From assembly GCF_003285005.1 (NCBI RefSeq), contig NZ_QMFA01000038.1, forward strand, positions 1 through 64,000: 64,000 bases of DNA, given 5' to 3'. The stretch is from Paenibacillus sp. YN15 (GTDB taxonomy: Bacteria; Bacillota; Bacilli; Paenibacillales; NBRC-103111). The notes beneath the pieces were generated by a model, which was not told the DNA's origin, did not search any database, and worked only from the letters and a program-made list of their open reading frames with translations. The first letter of the stretch is position 1, and each line of letters starts with the position of its first letter. This document shows, piece by piece, positions 55,662 through 64,000 of this stretch. A program made the translations under genes and the position numbers.

Positions 55662-55828
55662 CTAGGGCCTGTCTTCAAACCCGCTTGAGGGCATCTTTCA
55701 CCGCCTTTTCGCCCCATGCTTCGTTACTTCCGCTTGACGTACCCCCGGTACGCCTTCACGAAAGTGCCTTGCCTGGAACGAAAATTCTGCAAAATCTGCT
55801 CCCCTCGGAGTTTGGAGACAGCCCCTAG
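55662..55828. mobile_element. MITE-like 167-bp element with imperfect terminal inverted repeats
   Basis: The ends CTAGGGCCTGTCTTCAAAC (55662-55680) and GTTTGGAGACAGCCCCTAG (55810-55828) are inverted repeats matching at 17 of 19 positions. The interior is GC-rich, includes a GTACCCCCGGTAC-like palindrome and has no gene. Size, ends and intergenic position fit a miniature inverted-repeat element. I see no clear target duplication beyond the CTAG in the ends. Confidence 0.6.
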
Positions 55829-56014
55829 CAGATATATGTATTGTAGCACCGCCTGCCGCGGGCCAAACAGCAAAAATCCAACGGTAAACGGATAAAATCT
55901 TACGGTTTTTAGTATGGCAGGGATCAGCCCGTTTATCCAAGGCGCGCAGCATGCAGGCGGCAGCGTCTCTTCCATTAGCCGCTGCCCGCCCTCCCGGCGG
56001 AGGCCGCAAAACTT

Positions 56015-56051
56015 AAAAACGCCGCGTTCCGTTAGGGAATGCGGCGTTTTT
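56015..56051 (-). terminator. terminator of sigH
   Basis: AAAAACGCCGC and GCGGCGTTTTT form a perfect 11-bp stem around a 15-base loop, directly at the sigH stop codon. Its symmetry means it could also act from the other side. Confidence 0.92.
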
Positions 56052-56697
56052 AGGGTAAGTCTCTAATTTCCAGATACCGTTCCAGCTTGCGCTTGACACG
56101 CTGAAGGGCGTTGTCTATGGACTTAACATGACGGTCCAGATCCACGGCAATCTCCTGATAGGATCGCCCGTCCAGATAAAGCATAAGCACCCTGCGCTCC
56201 AAATCGCTCAGGAGCTCGCCCATTTTATCCTCCAGGCCGCTGAACTCCTCCTGGTTGATGATCAGCTCTTCCGGGTCTGTCACTCTGGAGCCGCAGATCA
56301 CGTCAAGCAAGGTCCGGTCGGAATCCTCGTCGTAAATCGGCTTGTCCAAGGAAACATAGGAATTCAGAGGGATGTGCTTCTGCCGGGTGGCGGTTTTGAT
56401 GGCGGTGATGATCTGCCGGGTGATGCACAGCTCGGCGAATGCCTTGAAGGAAGCCAGCTTGTCTCCCCGGAAATCCCGGATGGACTTATATAAGCCGATC
56501 ATTCCCTCCTGCACGATATCCTCCCGGTCCGCCCCAATGAGAAAATAGGAACGGGCTTTGGCGCGTACAAAGTTCTTATACTTGTTAATCAAGTATTCCA
56601 GGGCTTCGGCGTCGCCTTCACGAACGGCCTCCACATTGTCTTCGTCGGATCGGAGCTCTATTTCGGACTTTCTCCACATATTGAGGTCGACACTCAC
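56050..56697 (-). CDS. sigH: RNA polymerase sigma-H factor
   Basis: The 215-aa sigma factor directs early sporulation, competence and stationary-phase genes in Bacillales. Region 2 is visible in EYLINKYKNFVRAKARSYFL and DIVQEGMIGLYKSIRDFRGD, and region 4 in RSYQEIAVDLDRHVKSIDNA. It is very similar to B. subtilis SigH and lies next to the rae1-rlmB-mrnC genes as there. Start is GTG (GGAGGGG, 6 bases). In B. subtilis rpmGB-secE-nusG follow directly; here a 13-kb block intervenes. Confidence 0.97.
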   Translation of the reverse strand: MSVDLNMWRKSEIELRSDEDNVEAVREGDAEALEYLINKYKNFVRAKARSYFLIGADREDIVQEGMIGLYKSIRDFRGDKLASFKAFAELCITRQIITAIKTATRQKHIPLNSYVSLDKPIYDEDSDRTLLDVICGSRVTDPEELIINQEEFSGLEDKMGELLSDLERRVLMLYLDGRSYQEIAVDLDRHVKSIDNALQRVKRKLERYLEIRDLP

Positions 56698-56755
56698 ATA
56701 AAACCCCTCCGGCCAAGCCCCATGAGGCCTTATTCCACGTACAAAAGATAGGATT

Positions 56756-56785
56756 AGTATACATGATGCCTTGAATTATCGTCAA
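56756..56785 (-). promoter_or_regulatory. promoter of sigH
   Basis: TTGACG (56780-56785) and TATACT (56756-56761) on the minus strand are 18 bp apart, about 60 bases before sigH. Upstream, TCCTATAGCT and AGCTATGGGA form an inverted repeat (about 56820-56865), and GAGGCCGG occurs twice around CTCATATGAG (about 56908-56932). In B. subtilis sigH is repressed by AbrB, whose sites are too loose to read by eye. Confidence 0.72.
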
Positions 56786-56938
56786 CTAGCGCCATTTGGA
56801 AAACCCGTGAATTTTTCTAGAATATCCCATAGCTCCTGCAAAATACCCATGAAAGCTATAGGAGGAGGCTCTGCAAGTCTTCGGGTTCCAAAGCGGCTCT
56901 CCCAAAGGGAGGCCGGTGCTCATATGAGGCCGGCTATA

Positions 56939-57457
56939 CTAATCCTGACCGCCGCGGCGCCACTTTTCGAAGATTTGCTTAATATCGTCAGGCAGCGCCC
57001 CGTCGATGGAATTTTTTTTGAAGACATCCTTGTTCTGAATCCGTTCCTCCACATCCCGCCTTGATTGCTTGACCTTCACCAGCAGCTCTCTGGCGGTCAG
57101 ACGGTAGGCCCCCTGGCCGAAGATGACGCTTTGCTCCGCCATATCCGAGGTGGCCACATAGACATGCCGCCTGCGGCCGATCAGGCTTAGGCTCAGCCGC
57201 TCGATCAGCTCGTCCGCCGTCTCCTTCTCCCGGGTGTAGACAATCTCCAGCTTGCTCTCCACATATTTGCCCCCAAGGCCGGGGACCTTGTAGGCATCGA
57301 ATACCAGGTACACCTTCATGCCGCTGTAGGCCTGGTAATCCGCCAGCATCCCGATCAGCCTGTCCCTGGCTTCCTCCAGCTCCACATCCTTCAGCTTCGC
57401 CAGCTCCGGCCAGGCCCCGATAATATTGTAGCCGTCCACGATCAGGTACTCTTTCAT
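56939..57457 (-). CDS. rae1: NYN-domain endoribonuclease Rae1 (YacP)
   Basis: The 172-aa protein has the PIN-like NYN fold: EYLIVDGYNIIGAWPELAKL at the start, VYLVFDAYKVPGLGGKYVES and VYVATSDMAEQSVIFGQGAYRL carry the acidic metal-binding residues. B. subtilis Rae1 cuts mRNA in the ribosomal A site. It lies in the usual place between rlmB and sigH. ATG at 57457 gives MKEYLIVDGYN; the open frame upstream runs into rlmB. Confidence 0.93.
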   Translation of the reverse strand: MKEYLIVDGYNIIGAWPELAKLKDVELEEARDRLIGMLADYQAYSGMKVYLVFDAYKVPGLGGKYVESKLEIVYTREKETADELIERLSLSLIGRRRHVYVATSDMAEQSVIFGQGAYRLTARELLVKVKQSRRDVEERIQNKDVFKKNSIDGALPDDIKQIFEKWRRGGQD

Positions 57458-57464
57458 TGGCGCC

Positions 57465-58205
57465 TTACTTCTTAAGCAAACGCTGGCGGACAGCCTCATA
57501 CATGAAGATGGAAGCCGCCACCGAGGCATTCAGGGAATTGATTTGTCCGGCCATGGGCAGCTTGACATTAAAATCGCAGCTCTCCTTCACCAGGCGTCCC
57601 ATTCCCTTGCCCTCGTTGCCGATGACAATGGCGATGGGCATGGTGAAATCCACATCATAGAGCATTTTATCCGTATGCACATCCGCACCGACAACCCAGA
57701 CCCCGGCTTTCTTCAATTCTTCAATGGTCTGGGACAGGTTGGTTACCTTGGCTACAGGGACATATTCCACCGCACCCGCCGAGATTTTGGACACGGTGGC
57801 GGTCAGCCCCACGGAACGGCGCTTGGGAATAATGATCCCGTGGGCCCCGGCGCAATCCGCGGTACGCAGAATCGAGCCCAGGTTATGGGGGTCCTCAATC
57901 TCGTCCAGAATCAGGAGAAAAGGCGCTTCCCCTTTTTCCCTGGCTCTGGCCAGCAGATCCTCCACCTCGGCATAGTCATAAGGGGCCACCTGGGCGACTA
58001 CGCCCTGATGGGCCACGCCTTGGGCCATCTGGTCCAGCTTCCGCTTATCCGCGGTCTGGATGATGATTCCCGCATTTTTCGCTTCCGCGATAATGGGCTG
58101 GACATGATGCTTCTGGGCATTGTCGGCAATCCAGATTTTATTGATGGTGCGGCCGGAGCGCAATGCCTCCAACACCGAATGTTTGCCGCCGATTATATCT
58201 TCCAT
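57465..58205 (-). CDS. rlmB: 23S rRNA (guanosine-2'-O)-methyltransferase RlmB
   Basis: The 246-aa SpoU-family enzyme has the N-terminal substrate-binding domain (IIGGKHSVLEALRSGRTINK) and the knotted SAM domain (LILDEIEDPHNLGSILRTAD, VIGNEGKGMGRLVKESCDF, INSLNASVAASIFMYE). It methylates a guanosine in 23S rRNA. The ATG at 58205 follows mrnC closely. The usual motif residues N, R, E and N are all present. Confidence 0.94.
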   Translation of the reverse strand: MEDIIGGKHSVLEALRSGRTINKIWIADNAQKHHVQPIIAEAKNAGIIIQTADKRKLDQMAQGVAHQGVVAQVAPYDYAEVEDLLARAREKGEAPFLLILDEIEDPHNLGSILRTADCAGAHGIIIPKRRSVGLTATVSKISAGAVEYVPVAKVTNLSQTIEELKKAGVWVVGADVHTDKMLYDVDFTMPIAIVIGNEGKGMGRLVKESCDFNVKLPMAGQINSLNASVAASIFMYEAVRQRLLKK

Positions 58206-58207
58206 GC

Positions 58208-58654
58208 TTATGCATCCTCTCTTGTGCCGGGCTGGCCAGCGGGTATGGTCATGCGCATCAGCTCCTCCAGCCGGTTGTGGCGCCCGCAATAATACAGATA
58301 GCCGAGCAGGCTTTCAAAGGCCGTGCTGTGGCGGTACACCAGAATATCCGTATTCTTGGGGGAGGTCCCCGACTTGGCGTTCCTTCCCCGTCTGACCACA
58401 TCCGCCTCCTCCTCCGTCAGCACCGGCAGCCACAGCTCCAGCGCCTTGGCTTGAGCCTTGGCGGAAACATAGCGGGTAGCCTGCCGGTGCAGATCATTGG
58501 GGCGGTGGTTGGATAAGGAAACCACATACTGGCGGATAAACATTTCATACACCGCATCCCCCATATACGCCAGCACAAGGGGATTCATCTGGGACGGGCT
58601 TTTATGCGGCGCAAAATAAACGGGTGCGTCATTGCCGGTGGTGTCCTGCTTCAT
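58208..58654 (-). CDS. mrnC: Mini-ribonuclease 3
   Basis: The 148-aa protein has the RNase III catalytic domain without a dsRNA-binding domain: NPLVLAYMGDAVYEMFIRQY and the later HSTAFESLLGYLYYCGR carry the metal-binding acids. Mini-III matures 23S rRNA ends in Bacillus. The ATG at 58654 overlaps the cysS stop (ATGA). A GTG four codons earlier is an alternative start. Confidence 0.93.
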   Translation of the reverse strand: MKQDTTGNDAPVYFAPHKSPSQMNPLVLAYMGDAVYEMFIRQYVVSLSNHRPNDLHRQATRYVSAKAQAKALELWLPVLTEEEADVVRRGRNAKSGTSPKNTDILVYRHSTAFESLLGYLYYCGRHNRLEELMRMTIPAGQPGTREDA

Positions 58655-60045
58655 TTCCGCTTCCACCGCATTCCCTGCGGCGTGTCCTCCAGCACAATGC
58701 CCTGGGCGGTAAGCAAATCCCGGATTTCATCGGCTCTGGCCCAATTTTTCGCCTTCCGGGCCTCACCACGCTCGATGATCAGCACCTCGATTTCCGCATC
58801 CACCAGCTCCTCGGCCTCGCCGGCCAGCACACCAAGCACTTCGTCCATGGCAGAGAACTGGGCCACAATAGCTTCCAGGGAGGCTTTGGTCACCTCGGGC
58901 TTCTGAAGATACCGGTTGGCGTCGGCAGCCAAAGTAAACATGGCAGTCAGGGCATCCGGCGTATTGAAGTCATCATCCATCTTCGCGGCAAAGGTTTGTG
59001 CGGCCGTTTCCACAAATGCCACTACCTCCGCATCCGCCGCTCCCTCCGCGGCGCCCTTCAGCCGGTGCTTCAGGTTGGTTACACAGTTGTCCAGACGCTC
59101 CAGACTGTTTTTGGCCTGGCTCAGCACCTCGTCGTTATAGTTCAGCGGATTCCGGTAATGGGTGGACAGCATCATAAAGCGGAACTCCTGTGGACGGGCC
59201 GCCGCCAGAATATCCCGGACGTTCATCACGTTGCCGATGGATTTGGACATTTTTTCGTTGTTCATGTTCAGGAAGCCGTTATGCATCCAATAATTCGCCA
59301 GCGGCTCGCCGTTCAGCGCCTCGGACTGGGCCACTTCGCATTCATGGTGGGGGAAAATCAGGTCCTGCCCGCCGCCGTGGATATCGATGGTATCGCCGAG
59401 ATATTTTTTGGCCATGGCGGAGCATTCGATATGCCAGCCCGGACGGCCGTCGCCCCAGGGGCTGGGCCAGGCAATTTCCCCCGGCTTGGCGCCCTTCCAC
59501 AGCACAAAATCCTCCGCCCCCCGCTTCCGCTCGTCCACTTCAATGCGGATGCCGAACTGCAGCTCCTCCAGCTTCTGCTGGGACAGCTTGCCGTATTCGG
59601 CGAACTTGGAGGTGAGGAAATACACATCCCCACCGCTCTCATAAGCATACCCCTTCTCCACCAGACCGGAGATAAAGGCGATGATTTCCTCCATATTTTC
59701 CGTGACCCTGGGATGGATGGTGTTCTTCACACCCAGCTTCCGGCTGTCCTCCAGGAATGCGGCGATGTACCGTTCGGCAATCTCCGGCACGGTGCTGCCC
59801 TCCAGCTTGGCCCGCTGGATCATCTTGTCGTCCACATCGGTGAAGTTGACCACATACGTCACCTGATAGCCGATGGACTCCAGATAGCGGCGGACCACGT
59901 CGAACACAATGACCGGCCGGCCGTTTCCAATATGAATATAGTTATATACTGTCGGTCCGCAAACATACATCCGCACCTTGCCTTCCTCGATAGGGCGGAA
60001 TTCCTCCTTGGTCCGGCGCAGCGTATTATAGATTCTTAATGTCAT
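58651..60045 (-). CDS. cysS: cysteinyl-tRNA synthetase
   Basis: The 464-aa class I synthetase has the first motif in [17 protein letters not shown] (HIGN form of HIGH), zinc-site residues HxxC in [15 protein letters not shown], and [12 protein letters not shown]. Length agrees with the family. It overlaps the end of cysE by 20 bases, so the two are translated together. The cysE-cysS order is typical of Bacillales. Confidence 0.97.
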   Translation of the reverse strand: MTLRIYNTLRRTKEEFRPIEEGKVRMYVCGPTVYNYIHIGNGRPVIVFDVVRRYLESIGYQVTYVVNFTDVDDKMIQRAKLEGSTVPEIAERYIAAFLEDSRKLGVKNTIHPRVTENMEEIIAFISGLVEKGYAYESGGDVYFLTSKFAEYGKLSQQKLEELQFGIRIEVDERKRGAEDFVLWKGAKPGEIAWPSPWGDGRPGWHIECSAMAKKYLGDTIDIHGGGQDLIFPHHECEVAQSEALNGEPLANYWMHNGFLNMNNEKMSKSIGNVMNVRDILAAARPQEFRFMMLSTHYRNPLNYNDEVLSQAKNSLERLDNCVTNLKHRLKGAAEGAADAEVVAFVETAAQTFAAKMDDDFNTPDALTAMFTLAADANRYLQKPEVTKASLEAIVAQFSAMDEVLGVLAGEAEELVDAEIEVLIIERGEARKAKNWARADEIRDLLTAQGIVLEDTPQGMRWKRK

Positions 60046-60766
60046 GCAGTGTCTTTCCTCCTTTGGATTCGGGGCTCCCGCCGGATTGGGCGGATTGTCC
60101 CTCTGCCGTCGCGGCGTCGTTGCCGGCGGCCGCTTCGGAGCGAAGCTCCAGCGCTTTGTTCAGTTGGTCGATTTGGTCCTGCAGGAGGCGGAACATATCC
60201 ACCACCGGGTCCGGCAGGTTGGCATGATCCAGCCGGTCCACGCGGACCCCGTCCCGCTTGACCACACGGGCCTTGAAGCCCACTACCGTGCTGTTGGCCG
60301 GCACTGCGGAGAGCACCACCGCATTGGCGCCGATCCGGGAATTGTCCCCTACGGTGAAGGAACCCAGCACCTTGGCGCCGGAGGCGATCACCACATTGTT
60401 GCCGATGGTGGGGTGGCGCTTGCCCTTTTCCTTGCCCGTTCCGCCCAGGGTCACCCCCTGATACATCACCACGTCGTCGCCGATTTCGCAGGTTTCCCCG
60501 ATGACAACGCCCATGCCGTGATCGATAAACAGCCGGTTGCCGATAACCGCCCCCGGATGGATTTCAATACCCGTAAAAAAGCGGCTCACCTGTGAAATGA
60601 TCCGGGCGATAGTATATCTTTTGTGGCGATAAAACCAATGTGCGACACGGTGAGCCCAGATGGCATGCAAGCCGGAATAGGTAAACACCACTTCAAACCA
60701 GCTTCGTGCCGCAGGGTCATTATCGAACACAGCCCGGATATCGCTTTTCATGCGTGCGAACATCAT
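60026..60766 (-). CDS. cysE: serine O-acetyltransferase
   Basis: The 246-aa protein makes O-acetylserine, the direct precursor of cysteine. The left-handed beta-helix is visible in [40 protein letters not shown] and [20 protein letters not shown]; His and Asp of the catalytic HGMG/RSWFE regions are present. ATG at 60766 has AGAGGGG 7 bases upstream. The last ~40 residues ([20 protein letters not shown] onwards) are low complexity and extend past the B. subtilis protein, overlapping cysS. I see no T-box upstream, unlike B. subtilis gltX-cysE. Confidence 0.95.
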   Translation of the reverse strand: MMFARMKSDIRAVFDNDPAARSWFEVVFTYSGLHAIWAHRVAHWFYRHKRYTIARIISQVSRFFTGIEIHPGAVIGNRLFIDHGMGVVIGETCEIGDDVVMYQGVTLGGTGKEKGKRHPTIGNNVVIASGAKVLGSFTVGDNSRIGANAVVLSAVPANSTVVGFKARVVKRDGVRVDRLDHANLPDPVVDMFRLLQDQIDQLNKALELRSEAAAGNDAATAEGQSAQSGGSPESKGGKTLHDIKNL

Positions 60767-61080
60767 TTCACATCCCCTCTGAATAACCCACGTTTCAGCT
60801 CCGCAGATTCTAACGGAAGTGAGCGCCGTTATTCTGCTGTAAAACACCCTTTTCAAAACCTAACGGAAGCCAGTGCCCTTATTCCAGCATTTTGGGAACG
60901 GATCGGGCCATTTTGACGGAAATAGAGGCTCTCACCGCCGTTAAAATGGGAAAACGCTGTTTATGCGGCAGATAACGGCGCTGACCGCCGTTAGCATGAA
61001 TCCACTTGTGGTTAAGGGCTGCCGCGGCGGTCAGGCCCTGTTTTTGCCCGTACCATCCCTGCTCCCGGCCCTTCCAACAT
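60767..61080. repeat. tandem degenerate TAACGGA/CCGTTA units upstream of cysE
   Basis: No gene is supported here. TAACGGAAG or a close form occurs at 60811, 60861, 60915 (GACGGAAAT) and 60973, each followed 10-25 bases later by CCGTTA, CCGCCGTTA or similar. The units are spaced about 50-58 bases. Similar motifs lie at 45620-45810, so this looks like a dispersed repeat. The cysE promoter must be in or above this block; I cannot place it. Confidence 0.55.
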
Positions 61081-61083
61081 CAA

Positions 61084-61124
61084 AAACGCCCCAACAGCCC
61101 TTCCAACAAGGGCTGCAGAGGCGT
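61084..61124 (-). terminator. terminator after the small ORF downstream of ispF
   Basis: On the minus strand ACGCCTCTGCAGCCCTT and AAGGGCTGTTGGGGCGT pair almost fully around GTTGG, followed by TTTTTG. It begins directly after the stop codon of the 91-aa frame at 61125-61400. Confidence 0.88.
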
Positions 61125-61400
61125 CTATATACGCGGTCCCACTCTGCTTGACGCCAGCATCAGTACTCCAACCGGACATGAACATGCCGGACGGATCACC
61201 TCCGCAGCGTCAACTTCATAGCCCGGTATCGGAGGCCGGCCGGCAGGCTCTACGGGGGTCCGTTCGAGCTGCAGCTCACAGGTGCATTTCCATATTGGTG
61301 GAAAACGGATGTCTTGCAGCCGGCGGCTGACGGGTTCCCCCATCAACGTCCGGACATCCTCTCTGGAGGGTTCCAATCCGATACGTACTCTCCTGATCAT
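61125..61400 (-). CDS. hypothetical protein, 91 aa
   Basis: The frame encodes a 91-aa protein with no recognised family. It has three cysteines (KCTCELQ, ACSCP), no signal peptide and an unexceptional composition. Support comes from position: it is on the ispF strand, 130 bases after ispF, and stops right at a strong terminator. Against it are the weak start context and lack of a known relative. Internal ATG codons (for example the one starting MGEPVSRRLQDIRF) may be the true start. In B. subtilis gltX occupies this place. Confidence 0.4.
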   Translation of the reverse strand: MIRRVRIGLEPSREDVRTLMGEPVSRRLQDIRFPPIWKCTCELQLERTPVEPAGRPPIPGYEVDAAEVIRPACSCPVGVLMLASSRVGPRI

Positions 61401-61530
61401 AGCTTGTGCTGGTATGTGACTGGTTCCATTATATGAAACTTAACGGATGAAGACAATATCCCCTTGCCGGAACCGGCTATTTTTTGCCGAAATGGAGCGG
61501 TACAAGTGATCCGAGTCCGCTTGGGAGTCC

Positions 61531-62028
61531 TTATTGCTGCGGAGCGGGTTTCTCCTCCATATAGAGGCACACAACCGCCTGGGCGGCAATGCCTTCGCCG
61601 CGGCCCGTGAAGCCCAACTGCTCGGTGGTGGTTGCTTTAATATTGATCCGGTCCTCGTCGGTCTCCAGGGCATCGGCGATCACCTTCACCATCTGGGGGA
61701 TGTACGGGGCCATCTTGGGCTTCTGGGCAATGATGGTCGCATCCAAATTTCCCAGGCAATACCCCATCCCCTTGGCCAACGCCCATACATGCTCCATCAG
61801 CTTGACGCTGTCCGCATCCTTAAAGTCCGGGTCCGTATCGGGAAAATGCTTGCCGATATCTCCCTTGCCAACAGCGCCCAAGATAGCGTCGGAAATGGCG
61901 TGCAGCAGCACATCCGCATCCGAATGGCCCAGGAGCCCCCGCTCATACGGGATATCCACCCCGCCGATGATGCATTTCCGGCCCTCCACCAATCTATGGA
62001 CATCAAAGCCCTGTCCTACACGAATCAT
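61531..62028 (-). CDS. ispF: 2-C-methyl-D-erythritol 2,4-cyclodiphosphate synthase
   Basis: The 165-aa zinc enzyme of the MEP isoprenoid pathway has [17 protein letters not shown] with the DxH zinc ligands, [20 protein letters not shown] and the end [20 protein letters not shown]. It overlaps the ispD stop by 4 bases, so the pair is translated together. Confidence 0.97.
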   Translation of the reverse strand: MIRVGQGFDVHRLVEGRKCIIGGVDIPYERGLLGHSDADVLLHAISDAILGAVGKGDIGKHFPDTDPDFKDADSVKLMEHVWALAKGMGYCLGNLDATIIAQKPKMAPYIPQMVKVIADALETDEDRINIKATTTEQLGFTGRGEGIAAQAVVCLYMEEKPAPQQ

Positions 62029-62729
62029 GCATCCTTGCCCCTTTCCATCGCGTTAAGTCGGTATTCCGCCCACTCCAGATCCTCCGGAGTGGTAATCTTC
62101 AGATTGTGGTATCCGCCCCGCACCACATACACCGCCTGCCCGGCGCGTTCCACCAGCATGGCATCATCCGTTCCGGTGAAGCTCTCCCGCATGGCCAGCT
62201 CATGGGCCGCCGCCAGGTCGCGCACCCGGAAGGCCTGCGGGGTTTGGATGGCCCAGACTGTGCTGCGGTCGGGGGTGGAGGCGATTTTGCCATCCGGCTC
62301 CACAATCTTCACCGTATCCTTCACCGGCACGGCCACCACCGCAGCCCCATGCTTCCTGGCCGCCGCCAGGCACTCCGCCGTTTCCTCCGGTGTCACAAAA
62401 GGACGGACGCCATCATGCACCAGCACCCACTCCACCTCCGGGTCCAGGGCAAGGAGCCCCTGGTATACCGACGCCTGCCGCTCTGCACCGCCGGTGACAA
62501 CAGCATGGACCTTGCGGAGCCCGTAACGGGCGATATAACCGCTGCAGCGGGCTTCATCTCCCGGGCCTACCACCAGCACCACGGAATGCACCTGCTCCAT
62601 GTGCTCGAAGGCTTCCAGCGTACGCGCCAACACCGGTTTGCCTGCCAAAGGCAGATGCTGCTTTGGTACCTGGCCGCCCATCCGCAGGCCCTTCCCGGCG
62701 GCCACCACAATTACACCCACCTGCTCCAT
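62025..62729 (-). CDS. ispD: 2-C-methyl-D-erythritol 4-phosphate cytidylyltransferase
   Basis: The 234-aa enzyme joins CTP and MEP in the isoprenoid pathway. The nucleotide-binding start is [20 protein letters not shown], followed by [14 protein letters not shown] and the substrate block [10 protein letters not shown]. The frame is complete and follows yacL after 78 bases. Confidence 0.96.
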   Translation of the reverse strand: MEQVGVIVVAAGKGLRMGGQVPKQHLPLAGKPVLARTLEAFEHMEQVHSVVLVVGPGDEARCSGYIARYGLRKVHAVVTGGAERQASVYQGLLALDPEVEWVLVHDGVRPFVTPEETAECLAAARKHGAAVVAVPVKDTVKIVEPDGKIASTPDRSTVWAIQTPQAFRVRDLAAAHELAMRESFTGTDDAMLVERAGQAVYVVRGGYHNLKITTPEDLEWAEYRLNAMERGKDA

Positions 62730-62754
62730 AAATCATATGTCTCCTTCAACAGAC

Positions 62755-62784
62755 TGAAAACGGAGATTGCGCACGCAATCCCCG
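62755..62784 (-). terminator. weak terminator between yacL and ispD
   Basis: On the minus strand GGGATTGCG-TG-CGCAATCTCC forms a stem of about 10 pairs followed by GTTTTCAG. The T-run is short, so partial read-through into ispD is likely. Confidence 0.55.
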
Positions 62785-62807
62785 CCGTTACTACTATCAT
62801 ATCCGTT

Positions 62808-63896
62808 TTACTGGGCTTTTTCCAATAGTTTCGGTTTGGCAAAAATCATCCGCCCTGCGGAGGTCTGCAGCACACTGGTGACCATAACCTCCATGGTCGC
62901 CCCGATATAATCCCGTCCGCCCTCCACAACGATCATCGTGCCATCATCCAGGTAAGCCACTCCTTGGCCATGCTCCTTGCCGTCCTTGATCACCTGGACC
63001 ACAATTTCCTCCCCCGGCAGCACCACCGGCTTTACCGCATTGGCCAAATCATTGATGTTCAGGACAGGCACTCCCTGCAGCTCGCACACCTTGTTCAGGT
63101 TGAAGTCATTGGTAATCACCTTGCCACGCAGCACCTTGGCCAGACGGACCAGCTTGCTGTCCACCTCGGAGATTTCCTCGAAATCCCCTTCGTAGATCAG
63201 CACCTTCACATCCAGCTCCTTCTGGATCTTATTCAAAATATCCAGTCCCCGCCTGCCGCGGTTTCGCTTCAGAAGATCAGAGGAATCGGCGATATGCTGC
63301 AGCTCCTCCAGCACAAACTCGGGGATAACCAGCGTGCCTTCGATAAACCCGGTTTTACAGATATCCGCAATGCGCCCGTCAATAATGACGCTGGTATCGA
63401 GAATCTTGCATTCTCCCCGGTTTTCCTCCTCCGGTTCCTTCTCCGTACCTGACGGCCATTTGGAAAAAATTGCGATAAGATCTTCTTTCTTCATCCACCC
63501 TGCGCGGAAGCCTGCCGCTCCAAACAGAAGCGTTGCCAATAACGGAATAAGCGTTCCGCCTCCTCCGATTCCTTCCCACAGCGGATGGGCCAAAAGCGAT
63601 ACCAAAAGCCCCGCAATCAATCCCAACAATCCTGACACCACATGGGCAACCGGCGTTTCCAGGAGCATCGCTTCCCCTGTTTTCAGCCACCGGCGGAGAA
63701 ACGTATCCGACAGCTGGACAAGAGCAAATGCGGCTGCCGCCCCCAGAAGCATAAACCAGTACACCTGGCCCTTCAGCTCGGTTACCCCCAGCAGCTGGCG
63801 GATCATCTGCGCCAAAGCCCCTTCGGTATGCTGGCCGGATTGAAACCCTGCCGCGCCGCCTGCCAACAAGGCAGCCAATTGAATCCACTTTTTCAA
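62808..63896 (-). CDS. yacL: PIN/TRAM domain membrane protein YacL
   Basis: The 362-aa protein has four membrane segments in its first 140 residues, then a PIN nuclease domain (ILDTSVIIDGRIADICKTGF, VPEFVLEELQ-like VIPEFVLEELQHIADSS, GKVITNDFNLNKVC with the acidic triad), and a C-terminal TRAM RNA-binding domain (EHGQGVAYLDDGTMIVVEGG). YacL-type proteins lie between disA/radA and ispD in Bacillales; their target is unknown. About 100 bases to the window edge hold its ribosome binding site and no other gene. Confidence 0.93.
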   Translation of the reverse strand: MKKWIQLAALLAGGAAGFQSGQHTEGALAQMIRQLLGVTELKGQVYWFMLLGAAAAFALVQLSDTFLRRWLKTGEAMLLETPVAHVVSGLLGLIAGLLVSLLAHPLWEGIGGGGTLIPLLATLLFGAAGFRAGWMKKEDLIAIFSKWPSGTEKEPEEENRGECKILDTSVIIDGRIADICKTGFIEGTLVIPEFVLEELQHIADSSDLLKRNRGRRGLDILNKIQKELDVKVLIYEGDFEEISEVDSKLVRLAKVLRGKVITNDFNLNKVCELQGVPVLNINDLANAVKPVVLPGEEIVVQVIKDGKEHGQGVAYLDDGTMIVVEGGRDYIGATMEVMVTSVLQTSAGRMIFAKPKLLEKAQ

Positions 63897-64000
63897 CTTC
63901 CTTCACCTCCTGCTACCAGTATGACCAAATTTCCTTTGGATAAACCTGCCATCTTCATCCCCCACATCGGCTTTGTCCGCATAAAATTGAATTGACTCCA

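Noticed and set aside
55535-56009. short frames across the yesM-sigH gap
   Set aside because: They span the inverted-repeat element on both strands and are explained by its GC-rich palindromic content.
60767-61010. T-box riboswitch before cysE
   Set aside because: No AGGGTGG-NACCGCG core or specifier stem and no antiterminator pair could be found; the region is made of ACGGA-type repeats.
61440-61673. 77-codon minus-strand frame overlapping ispF
   Set aside because: It lies in another phase of ispF, which is a complete and well-recognised gene.

Overview
The window is chromosomal DNA from a spore-forming, low-to-mid GC Gram-positive, most likely Paenibacillus or a close relative. The evidence is gene order (rrn - pdaB - gerD - salA - cwlD; the whole rpsJ-to-truA ribosomal cluster; rpoB/rpoC; rplK/A/J/L; nusG/secE/rpmG; sigH; rae1/rlmB/mrnC/cysS/cysE; ispF/ispD/yacL), which matches the Bacillus subtilis rrn-to-yacL region, plus sporulation genes and a Paenibacillus-style YesMN/LplBC sugar uptake locus. 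Almost all genes are on the minus strand, so transcription runs from right to left.

Layout. 1-210: promoters and leader of an rRNA operon whose genes lie just outside the left edge. 243-8144: spore and peptidoglycan genes (SpoIIM-family protein, pdaB, gerD, salA, cwlD), a short sulfate assimilation operon (cysH-sat) and a GNAT acetyltransferase. 8238-25564: one continuous block of ribosomal protein operons (S10-spc-alpha, then truA-rplM-rpsI) with secY, adk, map, infA and rpoA. 25820-30507: tuf, fusA, rpsG, rpsL and an L7Ae-like protein. 30635-38002: rpoC and rpoB. 38478-42782: an RsmC-like methyltransferase, rplL, rplJ (with an L10 leader attenuator), rplA, rplK, nusG, secE and rpmG. 43112-55593: an accessory block between rpmG and sigH, two genes that are adjacent in B. 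subtilis. It contains an AraC/GyrI regulator, leucine dehydrogenase, a DUF1861 protein, an ABC sugar importer with two binding lipoproteins, and a YesN/YesM two-component pair. 56050-63896: sigH, rae1, rlmB, mrnC, cysS, cysE, ispF, ispD and yacL.

How it works together. The core is the transcription and translation machinery, read from a few strong sigma-A-type promoters (before rpsJ, the L7Ae gene, rpoB, rplJ and rpmG). The accessory block looks like a self-contained carbohydrate sensing and import module: YesM senses, YesN regulates, two lipoproteins capture the substrate, and two permeases import it using an ATPase encoded elsewhere.

The most unusual thing I can read directly is a family of short intergenic elements on the minus strand. 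Each has the plan hairpin - linker TGCTTACGATG-like - hairpin - CTTAGGAGG, upstream of rpmJ, rplM, rplJ and cwlD. A 167-bp MITE-like element with 19-bp imperfect inverted ends lies between yesM and sigH. I found no CRISPR array, tRNA, prophage or insertion sequence. I cannot point to a wholly new multi-gene system.
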